DNA of 64,000 bases from Chitinophagaceae bacterium (GCA_019638625.1 JAHBTK010000004.1:310001-374000), one strand, 5' to 3'; shown: positions 53,290 through 62,166, numbered from the stretch's first letter. The notes: generated by a model not told the origin, from the letters alone. A program made the numbers and translations.

Positions 53290-54915
53290 ATGTCGCAAAA
53301 AAAGATACTGGCTTTAGCCGAAGTTGCTATTATTGTCGGTATGGCCTCTATCCCGCTATTTATAAGCCATTACCCCTACCGGGTAAACATTTTTCTTTCC
53401 TGGGAGGGGGCTTACAGGATAAGCCAGGGGCAGATTCCTTTCAAAGATTTCGGAACGCCGATGGGAGGCATGTACTGGGCGGTACCGGCATTATTTTTCA
53501 AACTCTTCGGCCCGCAACTCATTTCGCTGCTTAAAGCCCAGGTATTCCTTAATATCGTTTCCGGTTTTGCCTTCCGTTCGATACTGAAAAGCCAGCAGGT
53601 GCAGGAAGGAGTAAGGCTGGCTTCCGTACTGCTATTCTGTATCTCCTACTCGTTCTTTAATTTCTGGCCATGGTACAACCATACTGTAATCGTGTATGAG
53701 TTTGTTGCACTGGCACTCCTGCTTAAATACCTTACCGGCTCCGGAAGGAAGTATCAATCGATACTCCTGCCTGCTGCAGCATTGTTTTCGTTCATTGCCT
53801 TTTTTACCAAACAGGATGCAGGCGGCATGTGCCTCCTGATATGCGTAGCCTTGTTATTATACAACAGCCTGATTGAAAAAAATTGGAAGCCGCTTTTGGT
53901 CTACTTCGGCATTTTCACTTTTCTATCGACCATTATTATACTGGTGTTTCAACCCTACAGTTTTGGTTACTGGTTTAACCACGGGCAACCTCCGCACAGC
54001 GCAAGGATATCTGCCGGAGATATTATTGGCGAGTTTTTTGGCGGTTCACAGTGGCTGAAGTTCTATTTCTTTTTGGTCTTTCTCCTGTCCATCATCGGGT
54101 TGAAAAACCGGAAAACATTTTTTTCAGATAAACAGTTGGTATTTTCCTTGCTGTTAACGCTGGGTATACTCACTGAAGCCGCTATTTTCCAGGTTACCAG
54201 TTATACCCCTCCGGACAACAATATTTTCTATCATAGTTTTGCCTTTGCCTTCATCTTCAATAACCTCGCACAATATCACCAGCTTTCTTTTAAGAAATGG
54301 GGGCTTACCATTACCCTGGTTGCCGGCGTGCTCCTCTGGTGGAGCGGCATCTTCTGGAAATATATTAACCGTCTTTTTCCTGCACCAACTCAGGAAGAGG
54401 GTATTACCCTATCCCCAACCGGGGAAAATGTAGTCAATAAAAACAACTATGTATTAACCATCGACGGGGATACGACGATCATTCCCGATTCGAGATGGAT
54501 ACCATCAGGTTTACAGACATTTGAGAAAATCACCATGCCGGCGCCCACTGTTGAAGGTATCAAACGGTTGCTGAACAGGGATATGGTAAAACAGGGACAG
54601 GCAAAAAAGGTATTGAACATGACCGAACTGACACCACTGGCTTACGAAATGCCCTATGATCTGGAAAGAGGCGCTCACTACCCGCTGTGGTTTCACCTGG
54701 GGGTGGGTATGTTTAAAAGGGAAGCCGGTATGTTTACAAAAAGAATAAACGAAGGATTCTATGATCTGGTCTTGTTTGAACATATCCCCACACTCAATAA
54801 TTTCTACCCGTTTGAAGTAAGGGAAGCGTTACAAAAAAACTACCAACTGGTCGATAGTTTTTATGCTCCCAGAAGAGGGGATACCAAAGGGGTCATAGAG
54901 GTATATACAAAGTAG
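53290..54915 (+). CDS. GT-C-like integral membrane protein
   Basis: A 541-residue protein with about ten membrane helices in the first 360 residues, beginning ILALAEVAIIVGMASIPLFI, and a soluble C-terminal domain of about 175 residues. The phrase WEGAYRISQGQIPFKDFGTPMGGMYW resembles the first external loop of GT39/GT83-type glycosyltransferases (dG.IpYrDf). It may transfer a sugar from a lipid donor in the periplasm; other roles are possible. ATG at 53290. It is convergent with the PRTase-HAD gene across a repeat-rich gap. Confidence 0.75.
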   Translation: MSQKKILALAEVAIIVGMASIPLFISHYPYRVNIFLSWEGAYRISQGQIPFKDFGTPMGGMYWAVPALFFKLFGPQLISLLKAQVFLNIVSGFAFRSILKSQQVQEGVRLASVLLFCISYSFFNFWPWYNHTVIVYEFVALALLLKYLTGSGRKYQSILLPAAALFSFIAFFTKQDAGGMCLLICVALLLYNSLIEKNWKPLLVYFGIFTFLSTIIILVFQPYSFGYWFNHGQPPHSARISAGDIIGEFFGGSQWLKFYFFLVFLLSIIGLKNRKTFFSDKQLVFSLLLTLGILTEAAIFQVTSYTPPDNNIFYHSFAFAFIFNNLAQYHQLSFKKWGLTITLVAGVLLWWSGIFWKYINRLFPAPTQEEGITLSPTGENVVNKNNYVLTIDGDTTIIPDSRWIPSGLQTFEKITMPAPTVEGIKRLLNRDMVKQGQAKKVLNMTELTPLAYEMPYDLERGAHYPLWFHLGVGMFKREAGMFTKRINEGFYDLVLFEHIPTLNNFYPFEVREALQKNYQLVDSFYAPRRGDTKGVIEVYTK

Positions 54916-54918
54916 GAA

Positions 54919-54933
54919 GTCGTAAGTGGACAG
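54919..54933. repeat. 15-bp intergenic repeat word, left copy
   Basis: GTCGTAAGTGGACAG at 54919-54933 recurs in inverse orientation at 56148-56162, so the two copies flank the PRTase-HAD gene and its upstream remnant. It is followed by GTGGTGAGCGGTGAG, similar in style to other intergenic sequences here. Confidence 0.75.
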
Positions 54934-54945
54934 TGGTGAGCGGTG

Positions 54946-55002
54946 AGTCGCAGATTTCAGGTTGTCGCAAATCTTGCTACTTGCGTCCTGAAACCTGCGA
55001 CT
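54946..55002. repeat. Palindromic intergenic repeat element, copy 1
   Basis: A 16-bp left arm (AGTCGCAGATTTCAGG, 54946-54961) is complementary at 15 of 16 positions to the right arm at 54987-55002, with a 25-base loop containing a smaller CGCAA/TTGCG stem. Both arms match a second element at 62268-62304. It lies between the convergent ends of the 53290 gene and the PRTase-HAD gene and could stop transcription from both sides. Confidence 0.8.
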
Positions 55003-55013
55003 TGTAACCCACC

Positions 55014-55973
55014 CTATTTCTTTAATCTTCGCAGTATTGATGTAAGTATGGTTCCAACAACAGGTATTTTTTTAATCCTGTTTCTTAACCCCCATGTTTT
55101 ATCACGGAGCTGTTGAATGCCCCTTCCGTCAATTAATATATTCTCATCAACGCAATAAACGGGTTTATTTGTTAACCGGTTTATTTCGATTGCCTGGTTA
55201 TATTCGCTTTCAAAAAAAAGGTCATATTTTATTTTCTTGTACTCCTTTGCCTTAAATGATGCGTGATTGCCAAGACGTTGTCTTTCTGCGGCGCTTGGCA
55301 GGTCAAGCATAATCAATTCTCCATATTCCACTCCGTGTTTTTTAAGCCATTCTTCCGTTATATCCCTGTACTTTTCCAGCCTGCTTGTAACAATTGTCTT
55401 AATGGGAACCGTAGGAAGGTATTTGGGTGTGGCATTTAAAACAAATTCACGGTACCTGTTTCCATCATCGTTTTGTTCAGGCAAAGGATCTTCACACAAC
55501 ACCCCGTCCATATCGAAAGCGGATGAGCTTACAAGGATATGATGAAAAATATTCCACTCAAAAATGCGGGGGTAGGAAATTTGCTCCAGGTAAAAACTCA
55601 ACCGGGGAGATTTAACGGCTGAAAAAATGGCCACGACGTCTGTCCTACCCTGTATCTCCTCAGGTAACTGTTCTATGTTTTCCCAAAGTTTTGTTCCTGT
55701 AACATAACTGTCTTCAACGATCAGTATTTTTAAAGCATCTTGCGGCTTCTCCAGGTTTCCTTTTATTTTACGGACGCCGATTTTTTTAAAAAAATGATTG
55801 CTGGCCAAATCTATAAATGAGCAGACAGGTGTATTCAATTGCATACCAATCATATAGGCGGGTACCATACCACTTCTTGGAATGCCAACGATAAGGTCAT
55901 AATTGCCTGATTGAAATTTTCCTAAGTTCCTGCGGATTAACTGGGCCAGATCTGAATAGCTTCTATAATTCAT
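55014..55973 (-). CDS. Phosphoribosyltransferase-HAD hydrolase fusion protein
   Basis: A 319-residue cytoplasmic two-domain protein. Residues 1-150 form a type I phosphoribosyltransferase with the PRPP motif ILIVEDSYVTGT (83-94) and IVGIPRSGMVPAYMIG; residues 151-290 form a HAD-like domain with motif I FDMDGVL (Asp154, Asp156) and a T196 motif II, ending in a basic tail. The fusion suggests a phosphoribosyl transfer coupled to a phosphatase step in nucleotide-sugar or nucleoside chemistry. Its immediate neighbour upstream is a gene remnant, consistent with a former glycan operon. Substrate unknown. Confidence 0.82.
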   Translation of the reverse strand: MNYRSYSDLAQLIRRNLGKFQSGNYDLIVGIPRSGMVPAYMIGMQLNTPVCSFIDLASNHFFKKIGVRKIKGNLEKPQDALKILIVEDSYVTGTKLWENIEQLPEEIQGRTDVVAIFSAVKSPRLSFYLEQISYPRIFEWNIFHHILVSSSAFDMDGVLCEDPLPEQNDDGNRYREFVLNATPKYLPTVPIKTIVTSRLEKYRDITEEWLKKHGVEYGELIMLDLPSAAERQRLGNHASFKAKEYKKIKYDLFFESEYNQAIEINRLTNKPVYCVDENILIDGRGIQQLRDKTWGLRNRIKKIPVVGTILTSILRRLKK

Positions 55974-56130
55974 ACATAAATTTACTACGTGAGGCTAAAC
56001 TAATAAATTTTGTTTGTACCAGCTTACTCAGATAAAACAAAAACAGCCGTGGGACCAGCAGACACCCAATCAGGGCTACATAAGCTAAGCAGAATCCGTA
56101 AAGACCCACCTGGAAGATGAGGCTTGTGAT
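55963..56130 (-). pseudogene. Remnant of a membrane glycosyltransferase C-terminus
   Basis: An open frame of 55 codons ending at TAG (55963-55965) that starts right after an in-frame stop and has no start codon. It translates to a hydrophobic peptide (LIFQVGLYGFCLAYVALIG and LLVPRLFLFYLSKL) like the C-terminal helices of GT2 membrane enzymes. It overlaps the PRTase-HAD start by 11 bases, as coupled operon genes do. It looks like the tail of a deleted upstream gene, cut close to the inverted repeat word at 56148. Chance is possible but the composition is coding-like. Confidence 0.55.
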
Positions 56131-56147
56131 TTACGTCTTACTTACTG

Positions 56148-56162
56148 CTGTCCACTTACGAC
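56148..56162. repeat. 15-bp intergenic repeat word, inverted copy
   Basis: CTGTCCACTTACGAC is the exact complement of the word at 54919-54933. It lies between the truncated remnant and the fucosidase gene. Confidence 0.75.
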
Positions 56163-56217
56163 CTACCATCAGTATATTCACCGTATACATTACCTTTGAC
56201 CCCTTCAATTATCTGTT

Positions 56218-57642
56218 ATGAAACGAATAGGTTACCTGTTACTTCTGCTGGTTACTACTACCTTGCAGGCCCAACATAAAAAATATGTGACACCATCTGA
56301 CCCCTTGGTACAAAAAAAGCTGTCCGAGTGGCAGGATATGAAATTCGGACTGTTCATGCATTGGGGTACTTACAGCCAGTGGGGTATTGTAGAAAGCTGG
56401 AGTATATGTCCGGAAGATGAAGACTGGACGAAAAGACGGGGGCCACACGCACAAAACTATTTTGACTACGTTAAGGCCTATGAAAACCTGCAAACCAGCT
56501 TTAACCCCGAAAAGTTCTCCCCGGAAAAGTGGGCAACTGCTGCCAAAGCTGCCGGCATGAAGTATATGATCTTCACTACCAAGCATCATGACGGGTTCTC
56601 CATGTTCGATACCAAAGAGACCGGTTATAAAATAACGGACAGCAAAACACCTTTTTCTGCCAATCCGCGAAGCAATGTGACAAAAGAGATCTTTAACGCT
56701 TTCCGGAAAGACAGCTTTTCTGTAGGCGCCTATTTCTCCAAACCGGACTGGCACAACAAGGACTACTGGTGGCCTTATTTCCCTCCAAAAGACAGGAACG
56801 TGAACTACGAACCTGTTAAATATCCCGAGCGATGGGAAGCGTTTAAAACCTTTACTTATAACCAAATCAGGGAGTTGATGAGCGAATATGGAAAGGTGGA
56901 TATCCTGTGGCTTGACGGAGGCTGGGTACGTCCATTATCTACTATTGACACCACTGTGGAGTGGCAAAGGGGTATCAAAACCGATCAGGATATTGACATG
57001 AAACGGATTGCCGGAATGGCCAGGAGCTATCAGCCGGGGCTATTGGTCGTGGACAGGACCGTTACGGGTGAATATGAAAACTATACGACACCGGAGCAGG
57101 AAGTACCACATGAGTTGCTTCCTTATCCGTGGGAAAGCTGCATCACCATGGGCAATTCCTGGAGTTATGTGCCCAATGATAAATATAAGTCTGCTCAGCA
57201 AATTGTGCAAATGCTGATCCGTATCGTAGCCCGCGGAGGGAACCTTTTGCTCAATATCGGGCCGGGGCCTGACGGCGATTGGGATTCGATGGCTTATAGT
57301 CGCTTACAGGAAATCGGGGGCTGGATGAAAACCAACGGAATGGCGATCCATGGGTCAAAGCCATTGCTACCATATGAGTCAGGTGATTTTTACTTCACAC
57401 AATCCGGTGACGGGAAAAAACAATACGTTTTTCTTCTTTCGAAACAGGAGGATGTAAAACTTCCGCAGGAGGTGGTGATCAATAATTTTATGGCGCCCGC
57501 CAAAAGTAATATCAGTCTCTCGGGATTGGGCGCCAAACTGAAGTGGAAGGCGGAAGCAGGCAAAACCATCATCCAGGTACCTTCGCTTGTACAGAGTAAA
57601 TGGAAGGGAAAATATGCGGCAGTTTTTGTTATAGAACACTAA
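56218..57642 (+). CDS. Alpha-L-fucosidase, GH29 family
   Basis: A 474-residue exported enzyme with signal peptide MKRIGYLLLLLVTTTLQAQ. The catalytic barrel contains MKFGLFMHWGTYSQWG, the TTKHHDGFSMF motif and the nucleophile region DILWLDGGW (Asp near residue 233), all standard for GH29; the C-terminal beta domain begins about residue 385. It removes alpha-L-fucose from glycans by a retaining mechanism. No SusC/SusD partners are in the window. ATG at 56218. Confidence 0.92.
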   Translation: MKRIGYLLLLLVTTTLQAQHKKYVTPSDPLVQKKLSEWQDMKFGLFMHWGTYSQWGIVESWSICPEDEDWTKRRGPHAQNYFDYVKAYENLQTSFNPEKFSPEKWATAAKAAGMKYMIFTTKHHDGFSMFDTKETGYKITDSKTPFSANPRSNVTKEIFNAFRKDSFSVGAYFSKPDWHNKDYWWPYFPPKDRNVNYEPVKYPERWEAFKTFTYNQIRELMSEYGKVDILWLDGGWVRPLSTIDTTVEWQRGIKTDQDIDMKRIAGMARSYQPGLLVVDRTVTGEYENYTTPEQEVPHELLPYPWESCITMGNSWSYVPNDKYKSAQQIVQMLIRIVARGGNLLLNIGPGPDGDWDSMAYSRLQEIGGWMKTNGMAIHGSKPLLPYESGDFYFTQSGDGKKQYVFLLSKQEDVKLPQEVVINNFMAPAKSNISLSGLGAKLKWKAEAGKTIIQVPSLVQSKWKGKYAAVFVIEH

Positions 57643-57763
57643 TATCCTGTTTATAAACGACCTATTATTTTTAGCTGCCGTATCAAAGGACCATTCGTGG
57701 CTTTATTAAATTAATTACATAATACGCTTAACACAACTCTGGAAAATATTTAAGAACCATACC

Positions 57764-58477
57764 ATGGAAATTATTCCGGCAATTGATATCATCGACGGGA
57801 AATGCGTCAGGCTGACGCAGGGTGACTATGCGCAAAAGAAAATATATAACGAACACCCCCTGGAAGTAGCGAAGGCGTTTGAAGATGCAGGTGTAAAAAG
57901 ACTACACCTGGTAGACCTGGATGGCGCCAAAGCCGGACAGGTAAAAAACTGGAAAGTGCTGGAAAGCATCGCCGGTAAAACAAAACTGGTCATTGACTTT
58001 GGCGGGGGCATCAAAAAACAGGAAGACGTAAGCATTGTATTCAATTCGGGGGCAACCCTGGCTACCGTAGGCAGCATAGCTGTAAAAAACGAGGAAGAAC
58101 TGGTTAAATGGTTCGGCAGCTTTGGTACTGACAGGTTCCTGCTGGGGGCCGATGTGAAAGAGGAAAAGATCACGATCGGCGGCTGGCTGGAAACCACCGA
58201 TATCAGCGTGTTCGATTTTATCCGGAAGTATACCGGTTATGGCATAAAACAGCTCTTTTGTACGGATGTAAGCAAAGACGGAAAACTGGAAGGCCCGGCT
58301 GTGGATCTGTATAAAAAGATCACCTCAGAATTTCCTGCACTGCATTTTATCGCCAGCGGAGGAGTAAGTGAGCTGGCCGACCTGGAAAAACTGCAGAAAG
58401 CCGGCTGCCAAGGCGTTATCATTGGTAAGGCGATTTATGAAGGAAGGATTGATATAAAGGAAGTAGTAAGACAGTAA
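57764..58477 (+). CDS. hisA: Phosphoribosylformimino-AICAR isomerase HisA
   Basis: A 237-residue TIM-barrel enzyme of histidine synthesis that converts ProFAR to PRFAR. Catalytic Asp8 lies in IPAIDIIDGKCVRLTQG, a second acid in FCTDVSKDG, and the phosphate-binding glycines in IDFGGGIKKQED, IASGGVSELADL and GVIIGKAIYEG. Length matches the family. hisF and the rest of the his genes are not adjacent, so the operon is split here or continues elsewhere. A hairpin-forming repeat follows the stop. Confidence 0.95.
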   Translation: MEIIPAIDIIDGKCVRLTQGDYAQKKIYNEHPLEVAKAFEDAGVKRLHLVDLDGAKAGQVKNWKVLESIAGKTKLVIDFGGGIKKQEDVSIVFNSGATLATVGSIAVKNEEELVKWFGSFGTDRFLLGADVKEEKITIGGWLETTDISVFDFIRKYTGYGIKQLFCTDVSKDGKLEGPAVDLYKKITSEFPALHFIASGGVSELADLEKLQKAGCQGVIIGKAIYEGRIDIKEVVRQ

Positions 58478-58519
58478 AATGGTAAGAGGGGGAAGAGAGC
58501 AAGATGGTAAAATAGCAAA

Positions 58520-58577
58520 ATGGTAAGAAGGCTGTACGTTTCTTACGGACATCTTACATGTCTTACGGTCTTACCAT
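58520..58577. repeat. Imperfect hairpin of CTTAC-type repeat words
   Basis: ATGGTAAGA at 58520-58528 pairs with TCTTACCAT at 58569-58577; several more CTTAC words lie in the loop, and a GATGGTAA copy precedes it at 58503. The element reaches 1 base from the stop codon of the convergent gene. It may end transcription of hisA. Confidence 0.55.
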
Positions 58578-58578
58578 C

Positions 58579-59067
58579 TTACACAAACAACCCCCACTCA
58601 TCTTCATACTCATCGCGACGAAAGGTAGCGACCCATTGCTTAAACAGTTCCCGGAAAACGGCCATTTCATTTTCGATGGCTTCTGCATAATTTTCCTCGT
58701 TGGCGCCCACCATAGCGGTAAAACGGATCTGCTCCAGCAATTCCCGGCAATTATTCCGGACAATGGAAGCATTTTCCATCTTCAACACATATAAATCGTT
58801 ACCGGCGGCACTGATGATTTTAGGAGCGACTATAAAGAGGTTTTGCCAGATAAGTTCCTTATTTTTTTGCGCCTGGTCATATTCGCTTGAGTCCTGCAGG
58901 GTTTCACAATAAGACTCTACCAATACAAAAATCTCCCGCCACTTATTGTATAATTTTTTCGCCGCGTTCAACTGCTCTTTTACCTTCCAGTCCTCCCCTT
59001 CATACCGGCGGCTCAACATTCTGTGCTCATCCCATTCGGGCAAACTATGCATATCACTGAAGTCCAT
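58579..59067 (-). CDS. Hypothetical helical protein
   Basis: A 162-residue soluble protein without signal or membrane segments, mostly amphipathic helices (NAAKKLYNKWREIFVLVESYCETLQ, NCRELLEQIRFTAMVG, NEMAVFRELFKQWVATF). Negatively charged ends (MDFSDMHSLPEWDEHR, RRDEYEDEWGLFV). I do not recognise the family. ATG at 59067 is preferred over a TTG at 59073. Separated by 97 bases from rsmG, which is on the same strand. Confidence 0.65.
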   Translation of the reverse strand: MDFSDMHSLPEWDEHRMLSRRYEGEDWKVKEQLNAAKKLYNKWREIFVLVESYCETLQDSSEYDQAQKNKELIWQNLFIVAPKIISAAGNDLYVLKMENASIVRNNCRELLEQIRFTAMVGANEENYAEAIENEMAVFRELFKQWVATFRRDEYEDEWGLFV

Positions 59068-59164
59068 AATCAATATTTGCCATTTTGGTTTAACAATTCC
59101 GCCTTTCCGGGCAATATAACACTATATCCGAAATGTACTTCTTAAATGAGTTTGAATAGCTCAG

Positions 59165-59815
59165 CTATAGCGGTACGTACAGCAGGAACTTTTCCTTAAA
59201 CCAGGTCTGCCCCTCGAATATGGAAGATATATCCCATATATGGGGATGCAGCCCGCTCTCTTTTATTTCGGCTCTCAGGTCTCCTCCTTTCAGGCAAATA
59301 AGGCCATTCACAAAATCGGGCATTTTTTTCCCTTTGATCAGCAACGGTTTGCCCCATCTCCATAAGTCCTTCAGGGGAGCTACTGCCCGGCTTACCACAA
59401 AATCAAATTTCTCGTCTTTTATATCCTCTGCCCTTGAATGACGGGTTTTCACATTTTTTAGTTGCAAAGCGTCTGCCACGGCATCTACTACCTTCAGTTT
59501 TTTTCCTATAGAGTCCACCAGCGTAAAATTCAATTCCGGGAACATTATTGCCAGGGGAATACCCGGGAAACCGCCTCCGGTCCCGATATCAATAACCTTC
59601 AATCCCGGCGGAAAATCAAATACTGCCGCAATGCTCAGGGAGTGCAGCACGTGTTTTTCATACAGGGAATCTATATCCTTTCTGGAGATGACATTGATCT
59701 TTTCATTCCATTCCTTATATATACCCCCTAAAGCCCTAAGCTGGCTGAGCTGCATTTCAGTAAAACCGCTGAAAAAACCGGTGACTATTTCCAACTGGTC
59801 TTTGGCTTCTTCCAT
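59165..59815 (-). CDS. rsmG: 16S rRNA (guanine-N7) methyltransferase RsmG
   Basis: A 216-residue methyltransferase that modifies G527 of 16S rRNA. Motif I is VIDIGTGGGFPGIPLAIMFPE, with EKHVLHSL and NEKINVISRKDIDSLYE before it and FVVSRAVAPL after, as in the family. The ATG at 59815 (MEEAKDQLE) is used; the longer frame upstream runs inside the GT2 gene. The start overlaps the end of the upstream GT2 gene by 31 bases, so they are coupled. Confidence 0.93.
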   Translation of the reverse strand: MEEAKDQLEIVTGFFSGFTEMQLSQLRALGGIYKEWNEKINVISRKDIDSLYEKHVLHSLSIAAVFDFPPGLKVIDIGTGGGFPGIPLAIMFPELNFTLVDSIGKKLKVVDAVADALQLKNVKTRHSRAEDIKDEKFDFVVSRAVAPLKDLWRWGKPLLIKGKKMPDFVNGLICLKGGDLRAEIKESGLHPHIWDISSIFEGQTWFKEKFLLYVPL

Positions 59816-60906
59816 AAAGCAGAAGTAAAGATTAGGTAGTAAAAAAACATAAAGATATCGAAAGCCCAGAACCATTTCCACAGATCGGTTTCATTCAACC
59901 GCTTCATGGATTTGAACCAGATGATGGCCAACAATATATAACGAAGAAAAAAAACAGCTACTACATATTCCCACCGGAATAAAATGAGTGAAGCAGCAAA
60001 GAAGGGATATACCAGGAAATGACTGAAAGCATACACTCCCAGGAGAAACCGGTGTTTGGGTTTATAGTACCTGGCAGTAGTGAAATGTCTTTGCTTTTGC
60101 CGCCACCACTCGCCCCAGGATCTTTTAGGTTCCGATAAAGTAAACGAGTCTTTATCAAGCGATACATCGGTATTAACACTTGTGGCCGACGCGTTGATAA
60201 AAAGATCATCGTCGCCACCCGGCACATGATTATGGGCGGAAAAACCCTTTTGCCGGAAAAAAACCTCTTTTTTATATGCCAGGTTCCGGCCTACCCCCAT
60301 ATAAGGCATACCCGCCAGCGCATAGGAGAGGTATTGTAAAGCGGTATGAAATGTCTCAAAGCGGATGACCCTATTCAACAATCCCTTCCTTTTATAGTAC
60401 GCTCCGTAGCCCAGTACAATTTCAATTCCCCGCTCAAAACGGTCGCTCATTTTCTGTATCCAAAATTCAGTAGCGGGCACACAATCCGCATCTGTGAGGA
60501 GCACTATATCGTAACGGGCGGTTTTTATTCCCATAGACAGCGGGAACTTCTTACCGGGAATAAACCTGGCTTCCTGCTTCAACTCCAGCAATTGTAGTTT
60601 CGGAAAATCCTTTTGCAGCGCCTCGATCAGGTACTTGGTCTCGTCGTTGGAATTGTCGTTCACCACGATAATCTCCTGTTTGTCTGAATAGTCCTGGACA
60701 AGGATACCTGGTAAATTTTTAGCTAAATTTGCGGCTTCGTCGCGGGCACATACAATAATAGAAACAGGTTGCTGGCGGGGCATGCCTTTTGGATGATCGG
60801 GATAAAAAGCCAGTCTCCTGAAGAAATACAGATAGTAAACTATCTGGATCAGTATAATGACACAAAAAGCACCAAAGATAATTTCGCCCCAGGCTATCTT
60901 TTCCAT
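59785..60906 (-). CDS. GT2 glycosyltransferase, membrane-anchored
   Basis: A 373-residue glycosyltransferase. A start helix (IIFGAFCVIILIQIVYYLYFF) precedes a GT-A domain with VSIIVCARDEAANLAKNL, IVVNDNSNDETK, LLTDADCVP (DxD), GGDDDLFINA and WRQKQRHF; two or three helices follow (AFSHFLVYPFFAASLILF, VAVFFLRYILLAIIW, FDIFMFFYYLIF). Probable role in a surface polymer or glycolipid. The last 31 bases overlap the rsmG start. It is divergent from tgt (72 bases). Confidence 0.87.
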   Translation of the reverse strand: MEKIAWGEIIFGAFCVIILIQIVYYLYFFRRLAFYPDHPKGMPRQQPVSIIVCARDEAANLAKNLPGILVQDYSDKQEIIVVNDNSNDETKYLIEALQKDFPKLQLLELKQEARFIPGKKFPLSMGIKTARYDIVLLTDADCVPATEFWIQKMSDRFERGIEIVLGYGAYYKRKGLLNRVIRFETFHTALQYLSYALAGMPYMGVGRNLAYKKEVFFRQKGFSAHNHVPGGDDDLFINASATSVNTDVSLDKDSFTLSEPKRSWGEWWRQKQRHFTTARYYKPKHRFLLGVYAFSHFLVYPFFAASLILFRWEYVVAVFFLRYILLAIIWFKSMKRLNETDLWKWFWAFDIFMFFYYLIFTSALWKKPKTSWK

Positions 60907-60978
60907 ATTGGCGGCGAAGGTAAGAAATACCGTTATTTCTTAATAATGGTTTTAATATAATGTGAATATATCAGGTAA

Positions 60979-62118
60979 ATGAGTGTATTACAGTTTGAGC
61001 TACAGCACAGGGATACAGCCACAGAAGCAAGAGCAGGCGTACTGACAACAGACCATGGTGAAATACCGACGCCCATTTTTATGCCGGTGGGCACCGCCGG
61101 TAGTGTAAAAGGGGTCACCCAGTTACAATTACAGGAAGAAGTCAAAGCGAAGATCATTCTTGGTAATACCTATCATTTATATTTACGTCCCGGTACCGGA
61201 ATACTGGAGAACGCCGGGGGATTACACCGTTTCATCAACTGGCAATTGCCGGTTTTAACTGACAGCGGCGGCTACCAGGTATTTTCCCTTGCCGGTTCCC
61301 GCAAGATCAGCGAGGAAGGCGTTGTGTTTCAGAGCCATATCGATGGCTCCCGGCATTTATTTTCCCCGGAAAAAGTGATGGATATTCAACGGAGCATCGG
61401 CGCCGATATCATCATGGCTTTTGATGAATGCCCCCCCTACCCCAGCGATTACCGCTATGCGGAAAAATCAATGCACCTGACACACCGCTGGCTGGACCGG
61501 TGCTTTAGCCGCCTGGCAGAAACCCCTGAGAGGTATGGTTTCACACAAAACCTGTTTCCGATCGTACAAGGCGGCACCTATACCGACCTGCGGAAAGCTT
61601 CCTGTGAATATATCGCCTCTAAGAATGCTTCCGGAAATGCCATCGGTGGGCTGAGTGTGGGCGAGCCGGAAGAAATGATGTATGGATTGTGTGGATTGTG
61701 TTGCGAAAATCTCCCGGCGGAAAAACCCCGTTACCTGATGGGGGTAGGTACCCCCTGGAATATACTGGAATGTATTGCCCTGGGCATCGACATGTTCGAC
61801 TGCGTAATGCCCACCCGCAACGGGCGCAATGCCATGTTATTTACTTCCAACGGCGTCATCAATATAGATAACAAAAAATGGGAAAAGGATTTCAGTCCGA
61901 TCGACGATGGTATCGATTGTGGTGTGAGCAACTATTACAGTAAGGCTTACCTGCGGCACCTGTTCAAATCAAAGGAACTGCTGGGACTTACCATTGCCAG
62001 TATTCACAACCTGGCTTTTTACCTGCATGTGGTTACCGAAGCCCGGAAACATATTCTATCGGGTGATTTCAGTTCCTGGAAGGAAGAAGCGGTGGCGAGG
62101 TATAAGCAGAGAATGTAG
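60979..62118 (+). CDS. tgt: Queuine tRNA-ribosyltransferase
   Basis: A 379-residue TIM-barrel enzyme that swaps guanine-34 for preQ1 in tRNAs with GUN anticodons. LTDSGGYQVFSL (proton acceptor Asp), FDECPPYPSDY, GGLSVGE and FDCVMPTRNGRNA (nucleophile Asp) identify it. At the zinc site, only Cys314 and His343 keep the family spacing; the positions of the other two Cys are Ile312 and Ser317 (relative to Z. mobilis Cys318, Cys320, Cys323 and His349). So zinc binding is lost or altered; activity is otherwise expected. ATG at 60979. Confidence 0.93.
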   Translation: MSVLQFELQHRDTATEARAGVLTTDHGEIPTPIFMPVGTAGSVKGVTQLQLQEEVKAKIILGNTYHLYLRPGTGILENAGGLHRFINWQLPVLTDSGGYQVFSLAGSRKISEEGVVFQSHIDGSRHLFSPEKVMDIQRSIGADIIMAFDECPPYPSDYRYAEKSMHLTHRWLDRCFSRLAETPERYGFTQNLFPIVQGGTYTDLRKASCEYIASKNASGNAIGGLSVGEPEEMMYGLCGLCCENLPAEKPRYLMGVGTPWNILECIALGIDMFDCVMPTRNGRNAMLFTSNGVINIDNKKWEKDFSPIDDGIDCGVSNYYSKAYLRHLFKSKELLGLTIASIHNLAFYLHVVTEARKHILSGDFSSWKEEAVARYKQRM

Positions 62119-62141
62119 AATAGGTTGCAGGTTATAAGATG

Positions 62142-62166
62142 CAGGCAGACAGGTTGTATCTGCCTG
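62142..62166. terminator. Hairpin after tgt
   Basis: CAGGCAGA at 62142-62149 pairs with TCTGCCTG at 62159-62166 over a 9-base loop, 24 bases after the tgt stop. There is no T tract, so the termination role is uncertain. Confidence 0.4.

Noticed and set aside
53220..53534. 104-codon plus-strand frame overlapping the 53290 gene
   Set aside because: It overlaps a clear membrane-protein gene in another frame and has no recognisable features.
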